From: UBA7672 sp965229115
GTDB lineage: Bacteria > Pseudomonadota > Alphaproteobacteria > Caulobacterales > Hyphomonadaceae
Assembly: GCA_965229115.1 (NCBI GenBank)
Contig: CBDDIR010000003.1
Location: 620,001-684,000, forward strand
Direction: 5' to 3'
Length of the DNA: 64,000 bases
Numbering within the stretch: position 1 is the stretch's first letter; each line of letters begins with the position of its first letter. Made by a program: the position numbers and the translations under genes. The notes under the pieces were generated by a model that saw only the letters and a program-made list of their open reading frames with translations, was not told the DNA's origin and searched no databases. Below, piece by piece: positions 48,865 through 58,000 of the stretch.

Positions 48865-49806
48865 ATGCGTTTGCTGGTTGGGGCGGTGTTTGCCGGACTG
48901 ATGCTGTCGGCGTGTGCGACGGGGGCGGGTGCTCCGGGGAGCACCACGCATCGGACGGTCGCGCTTGAGGACAAGTTTGCGCAGAATGGATCGGTGAAGA
49001 TCCACTATGTCGCCAGCGGGAAGGGGCCGCTGGTTGTGCTGATCCATGGCTATCCGGATTTCTCCGGGTCGTGGTCGCAGCTGATGCCGGCGCTGAACGA
49101 CAACTATCGCGTCGTGGCGCTGGATACGCGGGGATATAATCTCTCCGACCATCCCGATGGCGTCGAGAATTACGAGATGCCGAAGCTGGTGGCGGATGTG
49201 GATGCCGTCATCAATGCAGAGGGCTACAAGACGGCGACCGTGCTGGGCCATGACTGGGGCGGTTCGATCGCGTGGATGTATGCATTCACGCATCCAGAGA
49301 AGCTGGACAATCTGATCATTCTTTCGACGCCGCATCCCGTGCTGTTCATGGAGCGGATGCGGACGGACCCTGTGCAGCAGGCGACATCGCAATATGCGCG
49401 CAACTTCCAGAAGGAGGGTTCGGAAGCGAACATGACGGCGGAGGGGCTGGCGCGGCGCGTGGCCGATCCGGTGATGCGGGAGAAGTATGTCGAGGCGTTC
49501 AAGCGCTCGAGCTTCTCGGCGATGATGAACTATTATCGCGCGAACTATCCGAAGACGGTGGGGCCCGATGCGAAGCGGCCGTTCCTGCCCGATAACCCGC
49601 CGCAGATTCCGGTGCCGCTGCTGGTGATCCACGGCATGAAGGACACGGCGCTGCTGGCCGATGCCCATTCGGGGACATGGAACAAGGCGGCGATGGATTC
49701 GACCGTGGTGATGGTTCCGGGCGCAGGGCACTTCGTGCAGAACGATGCGCCCGAGCTGGTGAACAGCACGATCCGGTCCTGGCTGGATATGCGGCGGAAG
49801 AAGTAG
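48865..49806 (+). CDS. Epoxide-hydrolase-like alpha/beta hydrolase lipoprotein, tandem copy 2
   Basis: A 313-residue paralogue of the preceding gene, more than half identical by eye. It is also a lipoprotein (lipobox LSAC). It keeps HGYPDFSGSW, nucleophile Asp130 in VLGHDWGGSIAW, the cap motif MMNYYRANYP, the acid-containing region VIHGMKDTALLADAH and the final His in GAGHFVQNDAPE. GGAGG precedes the ATG by 7 nt. Tandem duplication is clear; the proline-rich loop PPPPKPGDKPP of copy 1 is replaced by a shorter one, which may alter specificity. Confidence 0.9.
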   Translation: MRLLVGAVFAGLMLSACATGAGAPGSTTHRTVALEDKFAQNGSVKIHYVASGKGPLVVLIHGYPDFSGSWSQLMPALNDNYRVVALDTRGYNLSDHPDGVENYEMPKLVADVDAVINAEGYKTATVLGHDWGGSIAWMYAFTHPEKLDNLIILSTPHPVLFMERMRTDPVQQATSQYARNFQKEGSEANMTAEGLARRVADPVMREKYVEAFKRSSFSAMMNYYRANYPKTVGPDAKRPFLPDNPPQIPVPLLVIHGMKDTALLADAHSGTWNKAAMDSTVVMVPGAGHFVQNDAPELVNSTIRSWLDMRRKK

Positions 49807-49820
49807 CGGTGGTTGTTGTT

Positions 49821-49962
49821 GAGCTCTTCCCCCGCTTGCGGGGGGAAGTGGATCGCGAACGAAGTTCGCGAGACGTTGGGGGCGAGTTACGCGCGCCGCC
49901 CTTGAGACTCGCCCCCATCCCGGCTTCGCCGTACTTCCCCCGTTTCACGGGGGAAGAGCTTC
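49821..49962. repeat. Palindromic extragenic repeat, family F
   Basis: Outer arms GAGCTCTTCCCCCG (49821-49834) and CGGGGGAAGAGCTTC (49948-49962) pair, with inner arms GGGGGCGAGT/ACTCGCCCCC (49878-49887 with 49907-49916). It lies between the convergent hydrolase and response-regulator genes and could end both transcripts. Confidence 0.8.
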
Positions 49963-49972
49963 CTCAGCACCG

Positions 49973-50410
49973 CTAGCTCGCGCGCTTCATCGCTTTCGGG
50001 CGCTTGTCCGTTTTGAGGCGCGGCGCGTGGCTGGCTTTCATGGCCTTGATGCGGTCGCGCAGGTGGGAGGCGGGCGGGGGATTGGGTTGGTTGCGGCTGC
50101 AGAGGTGAGCGGCGGCTTCGGCCTTTTTCGTAAGGTTGGCGTTGAGCACGACCGAGATTTTCGGACGGAAGCGGCGGACCCATTGGGCGAGGGCGAAGGA
50201 GTTGTCGTCGCCGGCGAGGCTGGCGTCGGCGAAGAGGACGTGAATCTCCGGCCCGTGCTGGAGGACGGTTTTCGCTTCGAGGCCGCCCGAGGCTTCAACG
50301 ACGCGGAAGCCGCATTCGCGCAGATAGTCACCGATGGCGATTCGGACGAGGACGTCGTCATCGACCACGAGGATGGTCGCGCCCGCGTCGCATGCCTGTG
50401 CTGACGGCAT
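49973..50410 (-). CDS. Single-domain response regulator with basic tail
   Basis: A 145-residue receiver. The acidic residues are in ILVVDDDVLVRIAIGDYL, the phospho-acceptor is Asp62 in VLFADASLAGDD, and a Lys follows LNANLT. The usual Ser/Thr-Lys surroundings are weakly kept. The last ~40 residues are basic and disordered (APRLKTDKRPKAMKRAS), which may bind nucleic acid or a partner. AGGA lies 8 nt before the ATG at 50410. It is divergent from another receiver, and GGAAC-N16-CGCC (-35 at 50451-50455) is a possible but imperfect EcfG-type promoter. Confidence 0.8.
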   Translation of the reverse strand: MPSAQACDAGATILVVDDDVLVRIAIGDYLRECGFRVVEASGGLEAKTVLQHGPEIHVLFADASLAGDDNSFALAQWVRRFRPKISVVLNANLTKKAEAAAHLCSRNQPNPPPASHLRDRIKAMKASHAPRLKTDKRPKAMKRAS

Positions 50411-50518
50411 TGTTTTCGTCCTATCCAGCGGGCGAAAATCGGGGGTCGCCGTTCCCCATTTTGGGTAGATAAAATGAGTCCAAGTCCAAGAAATTATCAC
50501 CGAGCAATATCATTTGCT

Positions 50519-50543
50519 GGAACCAGCGGAATTGCTTTGCGTT
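50519..50543 (+). promoter_or_regulatory. EcfG-type general stress promoter before a response regulator
   Basis: GGAAC (50519-50523), exactly 16 bases, then CGTT (50540-50543). This matches the consensus for the alphaproteobacterial general stress sigma factor (EcfG/SigT). The implied transcript starts about 20-25 bases before the ATG at 50574. Confidence 0.7.
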
Positions 50544-50573
50544 AGACGGCATTGGGATCGGGGCGTATTCTGA

Positions 50574-50999
50574 ATGCAGGCAACCACCGACATCGGACCA
50601 GCGGATCATCATGATGCGCCGAGCGCGCTTGTGGCGGAAGACGACGTTCTGCTGCGTCTCGCCCTGTCCGAATATCTCCGCGATGCAGGCTTCCACGTGC
50701 TTGAGGCGGCCAATGGCGACGAGGCGCGCAAGATCCTGGATGCGCAAGTGCCGGTCGATATCGTGATCAGCGATGTGCATATGGCGCACGAAGGCGAGGG
50801 GCTGGAGCTGGCCCAGTGGCTTGGCGCGAACTATCCCGAAATTCCGATGATCCTGACATCCGGCAGCCAGGGCGTGGCGAAATCCGCGGCGCTGGCGGCG
50901 TGCCGGAATGCCGTGTTCGTGCCCAAGCCCTATGTCGAGCGCGAGATGGAGCGGCTGGCCCGTGCGCGTCTGCGGGCGCGTGGGGCAGGCTGCAAGTAA
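50574..50999 (+). CDS. Single-domain response regulator under probable stress control
   Basis: A 141-residue receiver. Acidic residues are in ALVAEDDVLLRLALSEYL, the phospho-acceptor is Asp67 in IVISDVHMAHEG, Thr/Ser is in MILTSGSQG and the conserved Lys in VFVPKPY; all phosphorylation residues are intact. No output domain is present. Homologous single receivers in alphaproteobacteria feed phosphate into the PhyR/EcfG stress pathway. The EcfG-type promoter upstream suggests feedback within that pathway, which is inference. The ribosome site is weak. Confidence 0.85.
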   Translation: MQATTDIGPADHHDAPSALVAEDDVLLRLALSEYLRDAGFHVLEAANGDEARKILDAQVPVDIVISDVHMAHEGEGLELAQWLGANYPEIPMILTSGSQGVAKSAALAACRNAVFVPKPYVEREMERLARARLRARGAGCK

Positions 51000-51022
51000 T
51001 CCCCTAGCTTAGGCCCAAATGG

Positions 51023-51054
51023 AAACGGCCCCGCGCTGGTGCGCAGGGCCGTTT
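51023..51054. terminator. Hairpin between convergent response regulator and atpF
   Basis: AAACGGCCC/GGGCCGTTT (51023-51031 with 51046-51054) with an inner GCGC-TGGT-GCGC extension. TGATTT follows on the plus strand. It probably ends the response-regulator transcript and perhaps the atp operon. Confidence 0.65.
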
Positions 51055-51076
51055 GATTTCGTCGTTCAGCTGAAGC

Positions 51077-51643
51077 TTACGACAGCGCTTTGGCGGCTGC
51101 TGCGAGGCTCTTGGCGAACTCGTCGTCGCCGGCCTTGCCAGCAAGCTGTTCGGTGAGGAGCGCGGTCGCAGCGCGCGAGGCGGTGTCGACAGCGGCGAGT
51201 TTCACGTCGCGGATCGCGTCGGACTCGGCGCGGGCGATGCGGTCTTCAGCCATCTTCTCGCGGGTGGCGATGCGGGTGACGAGGGCGGCTTCGGCAGCGG
51301 CGGCGACCTGGACGGCTTCGCGGCGGGCAGCCTCGACGATCGTCTTGGCGTCGGCTTCGGCTTCGGCAGCGCGTTTCTGGACTTCAGCCAGCTTGGCTTC
51401 GGCTTCCTTGCGGAGCGCTTCGGCAGCGGCGAGTTCCGAGGTGATTTTGACGGCGCGGTCGTCGAGCGATTTCGTGATCGCACCCGGGACCTTCATGTAG
51501 ATCACGACGGCGAGGAAGATGAAGAGGCCGACGGTGGCCCAGAAGGTCGGGTCGTTCAGGTCGAACGGTCCGAGCACGGGCATAGCGGCGGTGTGGGCAG
51601 CGTCAGCTGCGTGGCCGGCGGCGGGGGCGTGTTCTTGTTCCAA
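51077..51643 (-). CDS. atpF: ATP synthase F0 subunit b
   Basis: A 188-residue b subunit of the ATP synthase stalk. One membrane helix (FWATVGLFIFLAVVIYMKVP) is followed by a long charged, alanine-rich coiled coil, the dimerising stator that holds F1. It is the last gene of the F0 operon, 1 base after the b' gene. The N-terminus has a short extension rich in Ala and His. F1 genes are not in this window, as is usual where F0 and F1 operons are separate. Confidence 0.93.
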   Translation of the reverse strand: MEQEHAPAAGHAADAAHTAAMPVLGPFDLNDPTFWATVGLFIFLAVVIYMKVPGAITKSLDDRAVKITSELAAAEALRKEAEAKLAEVQKRAAEAEADAKTIVEAARREAVQVAAAAEAALVTRIATREKMAEDRIARAESDAIRDVKLAAVDTASRAATALLTEQLAGKAGDDEFAKSLAAAAKALS

Positions 51644-51644
51644 C

Positions 51645-52175
51645 TTAGGCTCCCATCGCGTTCGCGACGGCCTTTTTCACCGCGTCGGCAGCAGGCTTGG
51701 CGCCCGTGAGACGTTCGGCGATTGCGGCGGCGGCGTCCTCGGCGACGGCGGAAACGTTCGCCATGGCCTTGGTGCGGGTGTCATTGATACGCGCTTCCGC
51801 CGCGGCGAGACGCGAGTTGAGTTCGGCCTCCTTCGCGGCGGTTGCGGCAGCATTCTTCGCGTCGGCTTCAGCCTTGGCTTTCGAGGCCGTGTCACGCGCG
51901 TTGGCGCGGGCAGCGGCGATCTGGGCTTCGAACTGTTTGACCGACCCATCGGCTTTCGCCGAGAGGGCGGCGGCTTCGGCGACGTCGCGCTTGATGGCGC
52001 CGTCGCGGTCTTCCACCGCCTTGCGGATTTTCGGGAGGAAGATGTTGGCGACCGTGAAATAGAGCACGGCAAACGTCAGGATCAGCCAGAAGATCTGGGA
52101 GACCCCGGTCGTCGCAATCTGATCAAACGGCGGGAAGCCGCTGCCGGATGCGTGTTCTGCTGTTTCGGTCGCCAA
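51645..52175 (-). CDS. ATP synthase F0 subunit b'
   Basis: A 176-residue b' subunit. The single membrane helix is SQIFWLILTFAVLYFTVANI, followed by LPKIRKAVEDRDGAIKRDVAEA and a long Ala/Lys/Glu coiled coil. In alphaproteobacteria and photosynthetic bacteria b and b' form a heterodimeric stator. It starts 25 bases after atpE and ends 1 base before atpF. The gene is called atpF2, atpG or atpX in different genomes, so I give no symbol. Confidence 0.93.
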   Translation of the reverse strand: MATETAEHASGSGFPPFDQIATTGVSQIFWLILTFAVLYFTVANIFLPKIRKAVEDRDGAIKRDVAEAAALSAKADGSVKQFEAQIAAARANARDTASKAKAEADAKNAAATAAKEAELNSRLAAAEARINDTRTKAMANVSAVAEDAAAAIAERLTGAKPAADAVKKAVANAMGA

Positions 52176-52200
52176 GTCGGTATCTCCCGAAGAGAATAGA

Positions 52201-52422
52201 TTAGACGGCGAAGATCAGGATCAGGGCGATAGCGAAGCCGAAGATGCCCAGAGCTTCCGTCACGGCGAAGCCGAAGATCAGGTTGCCGAATTGCTGCGGG
52301 GCAGCCGACGGGTTGCGCATCGCGCCATCGAGGTACGAGGCGAAGATGTTGCCCACGCCGATGGCGGCGCCAAGCATGGCGAGGCAAGCGAGGCCGGCGC
52401 CGACGTAGTTGAGACCTTCCAT
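52201..52422 (-). CDS. atpE: ATP synthase F0 subunit c
   Basis: A 73-residue c subunit. Two membrane helices form a hairpin: the first is glycine-rich (GAGLACLAMLGAAIGVGNIF), the loop is RNPSA, and the second carries the ion-binding Glu56 in FGFAVTEALGIFGF. The ring of c subunits turns with proton flow; the glycine pattern and lack of polar sodium ligands indicate protons. It lies 28 bases after atpB in the operon. Confidence 0.96.
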   Translation of the reverse strand: MEGLNYVGAGLACLAMLGAAIGVGNIFASYLDGAMRNPSAAPQQFGNLIFGFAVTEALGIFGFAIALILIFAV

Positions 52423-52450
52423 AGTAATTCTCCTTAGAAGTCGTTGGTGA

Positions 52451-53212
52451 TCAGTGCGCCTCGCCGAGTGCGTCGTTGAGATAGACGCAGGTCAGCATGG
52501 CGAACACGTAGGCCTGGAGGAACGAGACCAGGAATTCCAGCGCAGTCACACCAACGATCAAGGGCATCACGAGCAGACCACCCATCAGCATGCCTAGCCC
52601 GCCCAGGGCGAGTGCAAGCGAAGGAATGAAGCCAGCGAAGACTTTGAGCGCCACGTGGCCACCAAGCATGTTCGCGAACAAGCGCATGCCGAGGCTGATC
52701 GGGCGTGACAGGAACGAGATGATTTCAATCGGGGTGACGATCAGGAGCAGCACAAAGGGCACGCCCGACGGCACGAAGATCTTGAAGAAGCCGAGGCCTT
52801 TCTTCATCAGGCCCACGATGATCACGAGGCCGATGGTGAAGATAGCCATGAAGCCGGTGACGGCGATGTGGCTGGTGGTGGTGAACCAGTACGGGAACAT
52901 GCCGAGCATGTTCGCGATGAAGATGAACGAGAAGAGCGAGAAGACCAGCGGGATGAACGGCTTGCCCGGCGCGTGGTTCACGTCTTTCACGATGCCCGCG
53001 ATGAAGCTGTACCAGATCTCGGCCAGCGACTGCATGCGGTTGGGGACAGTGCCCATTTTCGAAGTGGCGAAAGCCAGGAAGCCGATGACGAGCAGAACGC
53101 CCACGACCATGAAGAGGGCCGAGTTGGTGAACGAGATGTCGTAGCCGCCAACTTGCAGGTCCAGCAGCTTGCTGACCTGGAACTGGTGCATCGGGTCGGT
53201 GGCAATTCTCAT
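52451..53212 (-). CDS. atpB: ATP synthase F0 subunit a
   Basis: A 253-residue membrane protein that forms the proton channels beside the c ring. The essential Arg is in SLGMRLFANMLGGH, and other family parts are PFIPLVFSLFSFIFIANMLG and PYWFTTTSHIAVTG. The ATG at 53212 overlaps the atpI stop by 4 bases (ATGA), so translation is coupled. A longer open frame upstream is antisense to nothing useful and overlaps atpI, and is rejected. Confidence 0.95.
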   Translation of the reverse strand: MRIATDPMHQFQVSKLLDLQVGGYDISFTNSALFMVVGVLLVIGFLAFATSKMGTVPNRMQSLAEIWYSFIAGIVKDVNHAPGKPFIPLVFSLFSFIFIANMLGMFPYWFTTTSHIAVTGFMAIFTIGLVIIVGLMKKGLGFFKIFVPSGVPFVLLLIVTPIEIISFLSRPISLGMRLFANMLGGHVALKVFAGFIPSLALALGGLGMLMGGLLVMPLIVGVTALEFLVSFLQAYVFAMLTCVYLNDALGEAH

Positions 53213-53517
53213 TCGCCTGCGCCTTCGCCCTTGTTGTCCACGGCCTGATTGGCCTTGCTTGCGGTCGCCACAACGTTCCGGACGCCAGCCACAAACCCGA
53301 GCATGAGGCAGGACAACAAGCCCCAGGGCGACCACCCGAAGAGCGTATCCAGTCCCCAGCCCAGGGCGACCCCGACAATGACGGCGGCAGCAAAGTCCGA
53401 CGCCATGCGGAAGCCCAGACCCATTCCCTTGCCCGCCGCCATATATTTGGGGCGTTCCTGCGCATCGATCTTCGCCTGAGCCTCGGCGATCCGCTTATCG
53501 AGATCGTTCTGGCTCAT
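53209..53517 (-). CDS. atpI: ATP synthase assembly protein AtpI
   Basis: A 102-residue protein with two membrane helices (ASDFAAAVIVGVALGWGLDT and WGLLSCLMLGFVAGVRNVV) after a charged N-terminus. This is the AtpI/F0F1-ATPase gene 1 pattern, which helps assemble the c ring. It is the first gene of atpI-B-E-b'-F and carries the operon promoter 80 bases upstream. The last bases overlap atpB. Confidence 0.9.
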   Translation of the reverse strand: MSQNDLDKRIAEAQAKIDAQERPKYMAAGKGMGLGFRMASDFAAAVIVGVALGWGLDTLFGWSPWGLLSCLMLGFVAGVRNVVATASKANQAVDNKGEGAGE

Positions 53518-53600
53518 CGAAAACCTGCAACAGGTAGGAGAAAAGTCCGGTCCCTGCGTGCAACAAAGCCTTGGAAAGCCAAGGTTTCGCCGCGCGCGAA

Positions 53601-53629
53601 GCTATATGGGCGGGTCCGAGTCCAGTCAA
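53601..53629 (-). promoter_or_regulatory. Promoter of the atpIBEF operon
   Basis: Minus-strand TTGACT (53624-53629), a 17-base spacer and TATAGC (53601-53606). The leader to atpI is about 77 bases and contains a CCTTGG-AAAG-CCAAGG style hairpin. Between this and 53717 lie only small hairpins. Confidence 0.6.
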
Positions 53630-53717
53630 GCAAATGTAACGACAAAAATCGCGTCTAGTGCCTTGATATAAGGCGCTATTTGCAACGGCCATTACGCCGC
53701 AGGGTTTGGCTGGCGGT

Positions 53718-54743
53718 TCAGGCCGCTACGACGTGACGTTCGACCGTTACGTGAACCAGCTCGTGAACCGGCTTCAGCCGCTGGTGGATGAGCGAGATAT
53801 CCACAGCCGGGCGGGTGGCGACCGTCAGCACGGCGGCGTGGGCGTCGGGGCCGACGCGCCAGACGTGGAGGTCGGCGATCCAGGCGTCGCCGGGGCCTTC
53901 GATCTCCTGTTTGATCTCGTCGACGAGGTGAGGGTCAGCGGTGTCGAGCAGGACGCCGGCCGTGTCGCGCATCAGGCTCCAGGACCAGCGGGCGATGACG
54001 ATCGCGCCGACAATGCCCATCAGCGGATCGAGCCAGACCCAGCCGGCATACTTGCCCGCCACCAGCGCGACGATGGCGAGAACCGAGGTGAGGGCGTCGG
54101 CCAGCACGTGCAGGTAGGCGGCGCGGAGATTGTTGTCGGTCGATTTGCCGTGGTGGTGATGATCGTGGTCATGCCCGTGCGCATGGTCATGATCGTGATG
54201 GTCATGATGATCATGCGCGTGGTGGGCGTGCGAATGACCGCCATGGGAATGGCCGTGATGGTGATGGCCGCCCGAGAGCAGCAGGGCGCTGACAAGGTTC
54301 ACGACGAGGCCGAGCGCGGCGACGATGATCGCCTGGTCGAAGGCGACATTGGTGGGCGAGAGCAGGCGCTGGCCGGATTCAACCGCGATCGCGAGCGAAA
54401 TGACGCCCAGGACGAGGGCGGAGGCGAAGCCTGCGAGATCGCCGACCTTGCCGGTGCCGAAGGTGTAGCGCGGGTTGCGGGCGTTGCGGCGGGCGTAGCT
54501 GTAAGCGACGGCGGCGACCGTGAGCGCGCCGGCGTGGGTCGCCATGTGGAAGCCGTCGGCCAGAAGCGCCATCGAGCCATAGACAACGCCGGCAATGATC
54601 TCGCCCACCATCGTCACGGCGGTGAGGGCGACGACCCATATCGTGCGCCGCGCGTTCCGGTCGTGGTCCTTGCCCAGATAGACGTGTTCGTGGCGGAGGG
54701 CGTCGGCGGCGGTGGATGCGGCGTTGGTCATGGGAGAACTCAC
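53718..54743 (-). CDS. dmeF: Cation diffusion facilitator, DmeF-type nickel/cobalt exporter
   Basis: A 341-residue CDF transporter with about six membrane segments. The metal site appears as ADGFHMATHAG in TM2 and HVLADALTSVLA in TM5. A very histidine-rich cytoplasmic loop of about 45 residues (HHHHGHSHGGHSHAHH and more) lies between TM4 and TM5, and the C-terminal domain has ADLHVWRVGPDAHAA. Together with the RcnR/DmeR regulator upstream this fits DmeF, which expels cobalt and nickel. The GTG at 54743 overlaps the regulator's stop (GTGA); ATG at 54731 is an alternative. Zinc cannot be excluded as a substrate. Confidence 0.88.
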   Translation of the reverse strand: MSSPMTNAASTAADALRHEHVYLGKDHDRNARRTIWVVALTAVTMVGEIIAGVVYGSMALLADGFHMATHAGALTVAAVAYSYARRNARNPRYTFGTGKVGDLAGFASALVLGVISLAIAVESGQRLLSPTNVAFDQAIIVAALGLVVNLVSALLLSGGHHHHGHSHGGHSHAHHAHDHHDHHDHDHAHGHDHDHHHHGKSTDNNLRAAYLHVLADALTSVLAIVALVAGKYAGWVWLDPLMGIVGAIVIARWSWSLMRDTAGVLLDTADPHLVDEIKQEIEGPGDAWIADLHVWRVGPDAHAAVLTVATRPAVDISLIHQRLKPVHELVHVTVERHVVAA

Positions 54744-55015
54744 TTCGAATAACGGCGCATGGCCGTGATCAGGTCTTCGGCCGCCTTGCGGCGGTCTTCG
54801 CCGCTGATCTTGGGGCCAGCGACGTGTTCGCGGACGAAATCGGCGAGAATCTCGTCGGTCAGGCCGTTGATGGCGCCGCGCGCGCCGGCGACGCGATGGA
54901 GAACGTCTTCGCAGCCTGCGTCTTCCTGCAGGAGGCGTTCGACGCCCTCCAGCTGGCCGATGATGCGGCGAACGCGGGCGATAAGCTGGTCTTTGGCGGC
55001 ATGGGTGTGCGACAT
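54740..55015 (-). CDS. dmeR: RcnR/CsoR-family metal-responsive repressor (DmeR type)
   Basis: A 91-residue all-helical repressor. The N-terminus MSHTHAAKDQLIARVRRIIG keeps the His residues used for Ni/Co sensing in RcnR-type proteins, and the conserved Cys is in LQEDAGCEDVLHR; KISGEDRRKAAEDLITAMRRY completes the family. It represses its own operon and releases on binding nickel or cobalt. A G-tract inverted repeat directly upstream is the expected operator. It is translationally coupled to dmeF. Confidence 0.9.
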   Translation of the reverse strand: MSHTHAAKDQLIARVRRIIGQLEGVERLLQEDAGCEDVLHRVAGARGAINGLTDEILADFVREHVAGPKISGEDRRKAAEDLITAMRRYSK

Positions 55016-55016
55016 G

Positions 55017-55039
55017 GGATAGGGGGGTATCCTATATAA
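55017..55039 (-). promoter_or_regulatory. DmeR/RcnR operator overlapping a -10 region
   Basis: GGATA-GGGGGG-TATCC (55017-55032) is a perfect inverted repeat around six G, the RcnR/DmeR operator form, and TATATA adjoins it on the minus strand (55033-55038). The site lies 2 bases before the regulator's ATG, so repressor binding would block transcription and translation start. Confidence 0.75.
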
Positions 55040-55089
55040 CCCAGATGCGCCAGTGGCGCGTTCGGTCGCAGGTTAATCGGGAAAGAGGC

Positions 55090-58000
55090 TTAGGCCGCGA
55101 CCAGACGCTCGGCGGCCTGCAGGTCGACCGAGACGAGTTTCGAGACGCCGCGCTCCTGCATGGTGACGCCGAACAGGCGGTCCATGCGGGACATGGTGAC
55201 GGCGTTGTGCGTGATGATGATGAAGCGCGTGACCGTGCGCGTGCGCATCTCTTCGAGCAGGCGGCAGAAGCGATCGACGTTGGCGTCGTCGAGCGGCGCG
55301 TCGACCTCGTCGAGCACGCAGATGGGGGCGGGGCGCGAGAGGAAGACGGCGAAGATGAGGGCGGTGGCCGTGAGCGCCTGTTCGCCGCCCGACATCAGCG
55401 ACAGCGCGCCGAGGCGTTTGCCCGGGGGCGAGGCGTAGATTTCGAGGCCGGCATCGAGCGGATCATCGCTCTCGGTGAGGCGCAGTTCGGCCTGGCCGCC
55501 GCCGAACAGGGCGGTGAAGAGCGAGGTGAAGTGGCCGTTTACCTGATGGAAGGCGTCGACCAGGCGTTGGCGGCCATCCATGTTCAACGCGTCTATGCCT
55601 TCGCGCAGTTTCGCGATGGCGGCGACGAGGTCGTCGCGCTCCTCGATCTGGAAGCCCATGCGCTTCGAGATTTCGGTAAGCTGTTCGTCGGCTTCCATGT
55701 TGACGGCGCCGAGCTGGTCGCGCTCGCGGCGTAGCTGGGCGAGGCGCGTGTCCAGCGCGTGGGCGTCGGCGACGGCTTCTTCTTCGGGTGCATCGGCGTC
55801 GCCATGTTCGGCGCGCGCGGCGCGGGCGGCGGCGAGCACGGCCTGCACGCGGGCTTCGAGTTCTTCGAGGTCCTGGTCGAAGGCGGCGCGGACCTGTTCG
55901 GCAATCTCGACTTCGCGGCGGATGGCGGCTTCGAGGCGGCTCTCGGCGCGCACCAGCGTTTCGCGCGCGTTGGAAGATGCGTCGCGGGCGGAGCGGGCGG
56001 CGATCTCGGTTTCGCGCAGGGCCGCCTCGGCCTCGGCCAGCGTATCGGCGGCTTCGCGGCGTGCGGCGTCGGCGGTTTCGCCAGAGGCGGAGAGATCGTC
56101 GAGCTTCTGCTGGATGGCAGCGGGTTGGTCTTTTGCTTGCTCGAAGGCAGAGCGGGCTTCGGCGAGATCATGGCCGATGGCGGCGAGGCGGCCGGAGGCT
56201 TCCGAGGTGCGGGCTTGCCATTCGTCGCGGTCGCGGGTGAGGGCGAGGCGCGTGGCGGCGGCGCGTTCGGCTTCGCGGATAAAGCCGTCGAGGGCGGCTG
56301 CGGCGGCGCGTTCGGCATCGCGCGAGCGGCGGACTTTTTCCGAGAGGTCGGCGAGGACGGCGCGGTCCTTGTCGCTCGGCGCGGCGGCGAGGGCGGACTT
56401 GGCGGTGGCCAACGTCTGGGCGGCGAGATCGCGATCGCTGGTGAGGCGTTTGATGGTGTCGTTGAGCGCGGCGCCCTTGAGCGACAGGCGCTCGACATCC
56501 TGTTCGGCGCGGATGGCGGCTTCGTGCGCTTGCGATGCGGCGCGGGTGAGTTCGGGCACGTTGCGGCGGGCGGCCATCAGCGTGACTTCGGCGTCGGTGA
56601 GTTGCGCGGAGGCCTTGGCGCGTTCGGCCGCGGCGGCATCGCGCGTGGCGACGGCGGTCTTGATCTCGGCCTGCAGCTGGTGACGGCGTGCGCGCTGTTC
56701 CAGCTTCTCTGCGGCAGGGAGTGGGGCTTCCGAGCGGCGGATGAAGCCGTCCCAGCGCCAGAGGTCGCCTTCGCGGCTGACGAGGCGCTGGCCGAGTTTG
56801 AGTTGTGTGATGAGGTTCGCGCCCTGTGCGCGATCGACGAGGCCGCATTGCGCGAGGCGGGCGCGGAGCTGATCGGGGGCTTGCACCAGATCGCTCAGCG
56901 GTGTTGCGCCTTCTGGGAGCGTGGCGGAGTCCACGCCTGCGCGGCCGGACCAGTGGGCGGGCGCATCTGCAGAGGTTGGTGCATCGAGATCTTCGGAAAG
57001 GGCGGCGGCGAGAGCGCGCTCGAGGCCTGGCGCGCGGATGCCTTCGATGACGGGCGGGTGGGCAGGATTGGCGGCCACGTCGCGCAGCAGGCGGTCCAGG
57101 CCTGCGAGTTCGGACTGGAGTTCGCCGGCCTTGCGTTCGGCGGCGAGCAGCGTTGGCGTCAGGCGGGCTTCGAGGGCGCGGGCTTCATCGACGGCGCGCG
57201 AGGCGGCGGCGAGGTTGGCTTGCGCGGCTTGTGCTTTCTTCTCGGCATCGGCGTGGCGGGCGCGGGCGTCCTTCAGTGCGGCGTCCATCTTCGCGGCATC
57301 GCCGAGGGATACGAGATCGGCCTGCGCCTTCTTGAGGTCGTTGACGAGGCGTGTGTGGCGATCGTCTTCGCGCTTTACTGCGGCCTGCGCCGCGGCGGCT
57401 TCGGCTTCGGCGCGGGCGAGGGCGGTGCGGCGCTGGTCGGCCTCCGTCTCGAATGTCTGCAGTTCGGCCATGGCCGCATCGACGGCGGCGGAGAGTTCGG
57501 CTTCGCGTGCGGCCTGCGCTTTGGGATCATCCGGCGGCAGTTGCGCGATGGCTGCGACGGCGCGTTCGGCGCGGGCGGTGGCGTCGTCGCGTTGAACGGT
57601 CTCGCGGGTGGTGTCTTCGACAAGGCGCGTGATGTCGCGTTCGAGGCGGGCGGCGGATTGCTTCGCAGCGTCGCGTTCGGCTTCGAGGCGCGCGAGCTGA
57701 AGCTTGATGACGCCCAGCTTGCCGGCGGCTTCCGCTTCGGCGACGCGCAGCGGTTCGATGGCGGCGCGGGCTTCCAGTTCGGCGGTGGACGTGCGGGTGA
57801 CCACCGAGACGTTCTTTTGCTCGTTCGACTTGGCGGCTTCGAGCGCCGCGCGCGCCGCAACCGTCTCCTCGACGGCGCCGCGCCAGCGGGCGGCGCCGAG
57901 CCGGGCTTCGAGCGCGGCGATCTCTTCTGACAGGGCGCGATACTTGCGGGCCTTGCTGGCCTGACGCTTCAGCGAGTTCGCCTGGCGCTCGACCTCGGCC

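Noticed and set aside
55759..57930. 723-codon glycine-rich open frame opposite smc
   Set aside because: Antisense to the smc coiled coil; the repetitive Gly/Ala/Phe composition comes from the alanine- and glutamate-rich codons of smc.
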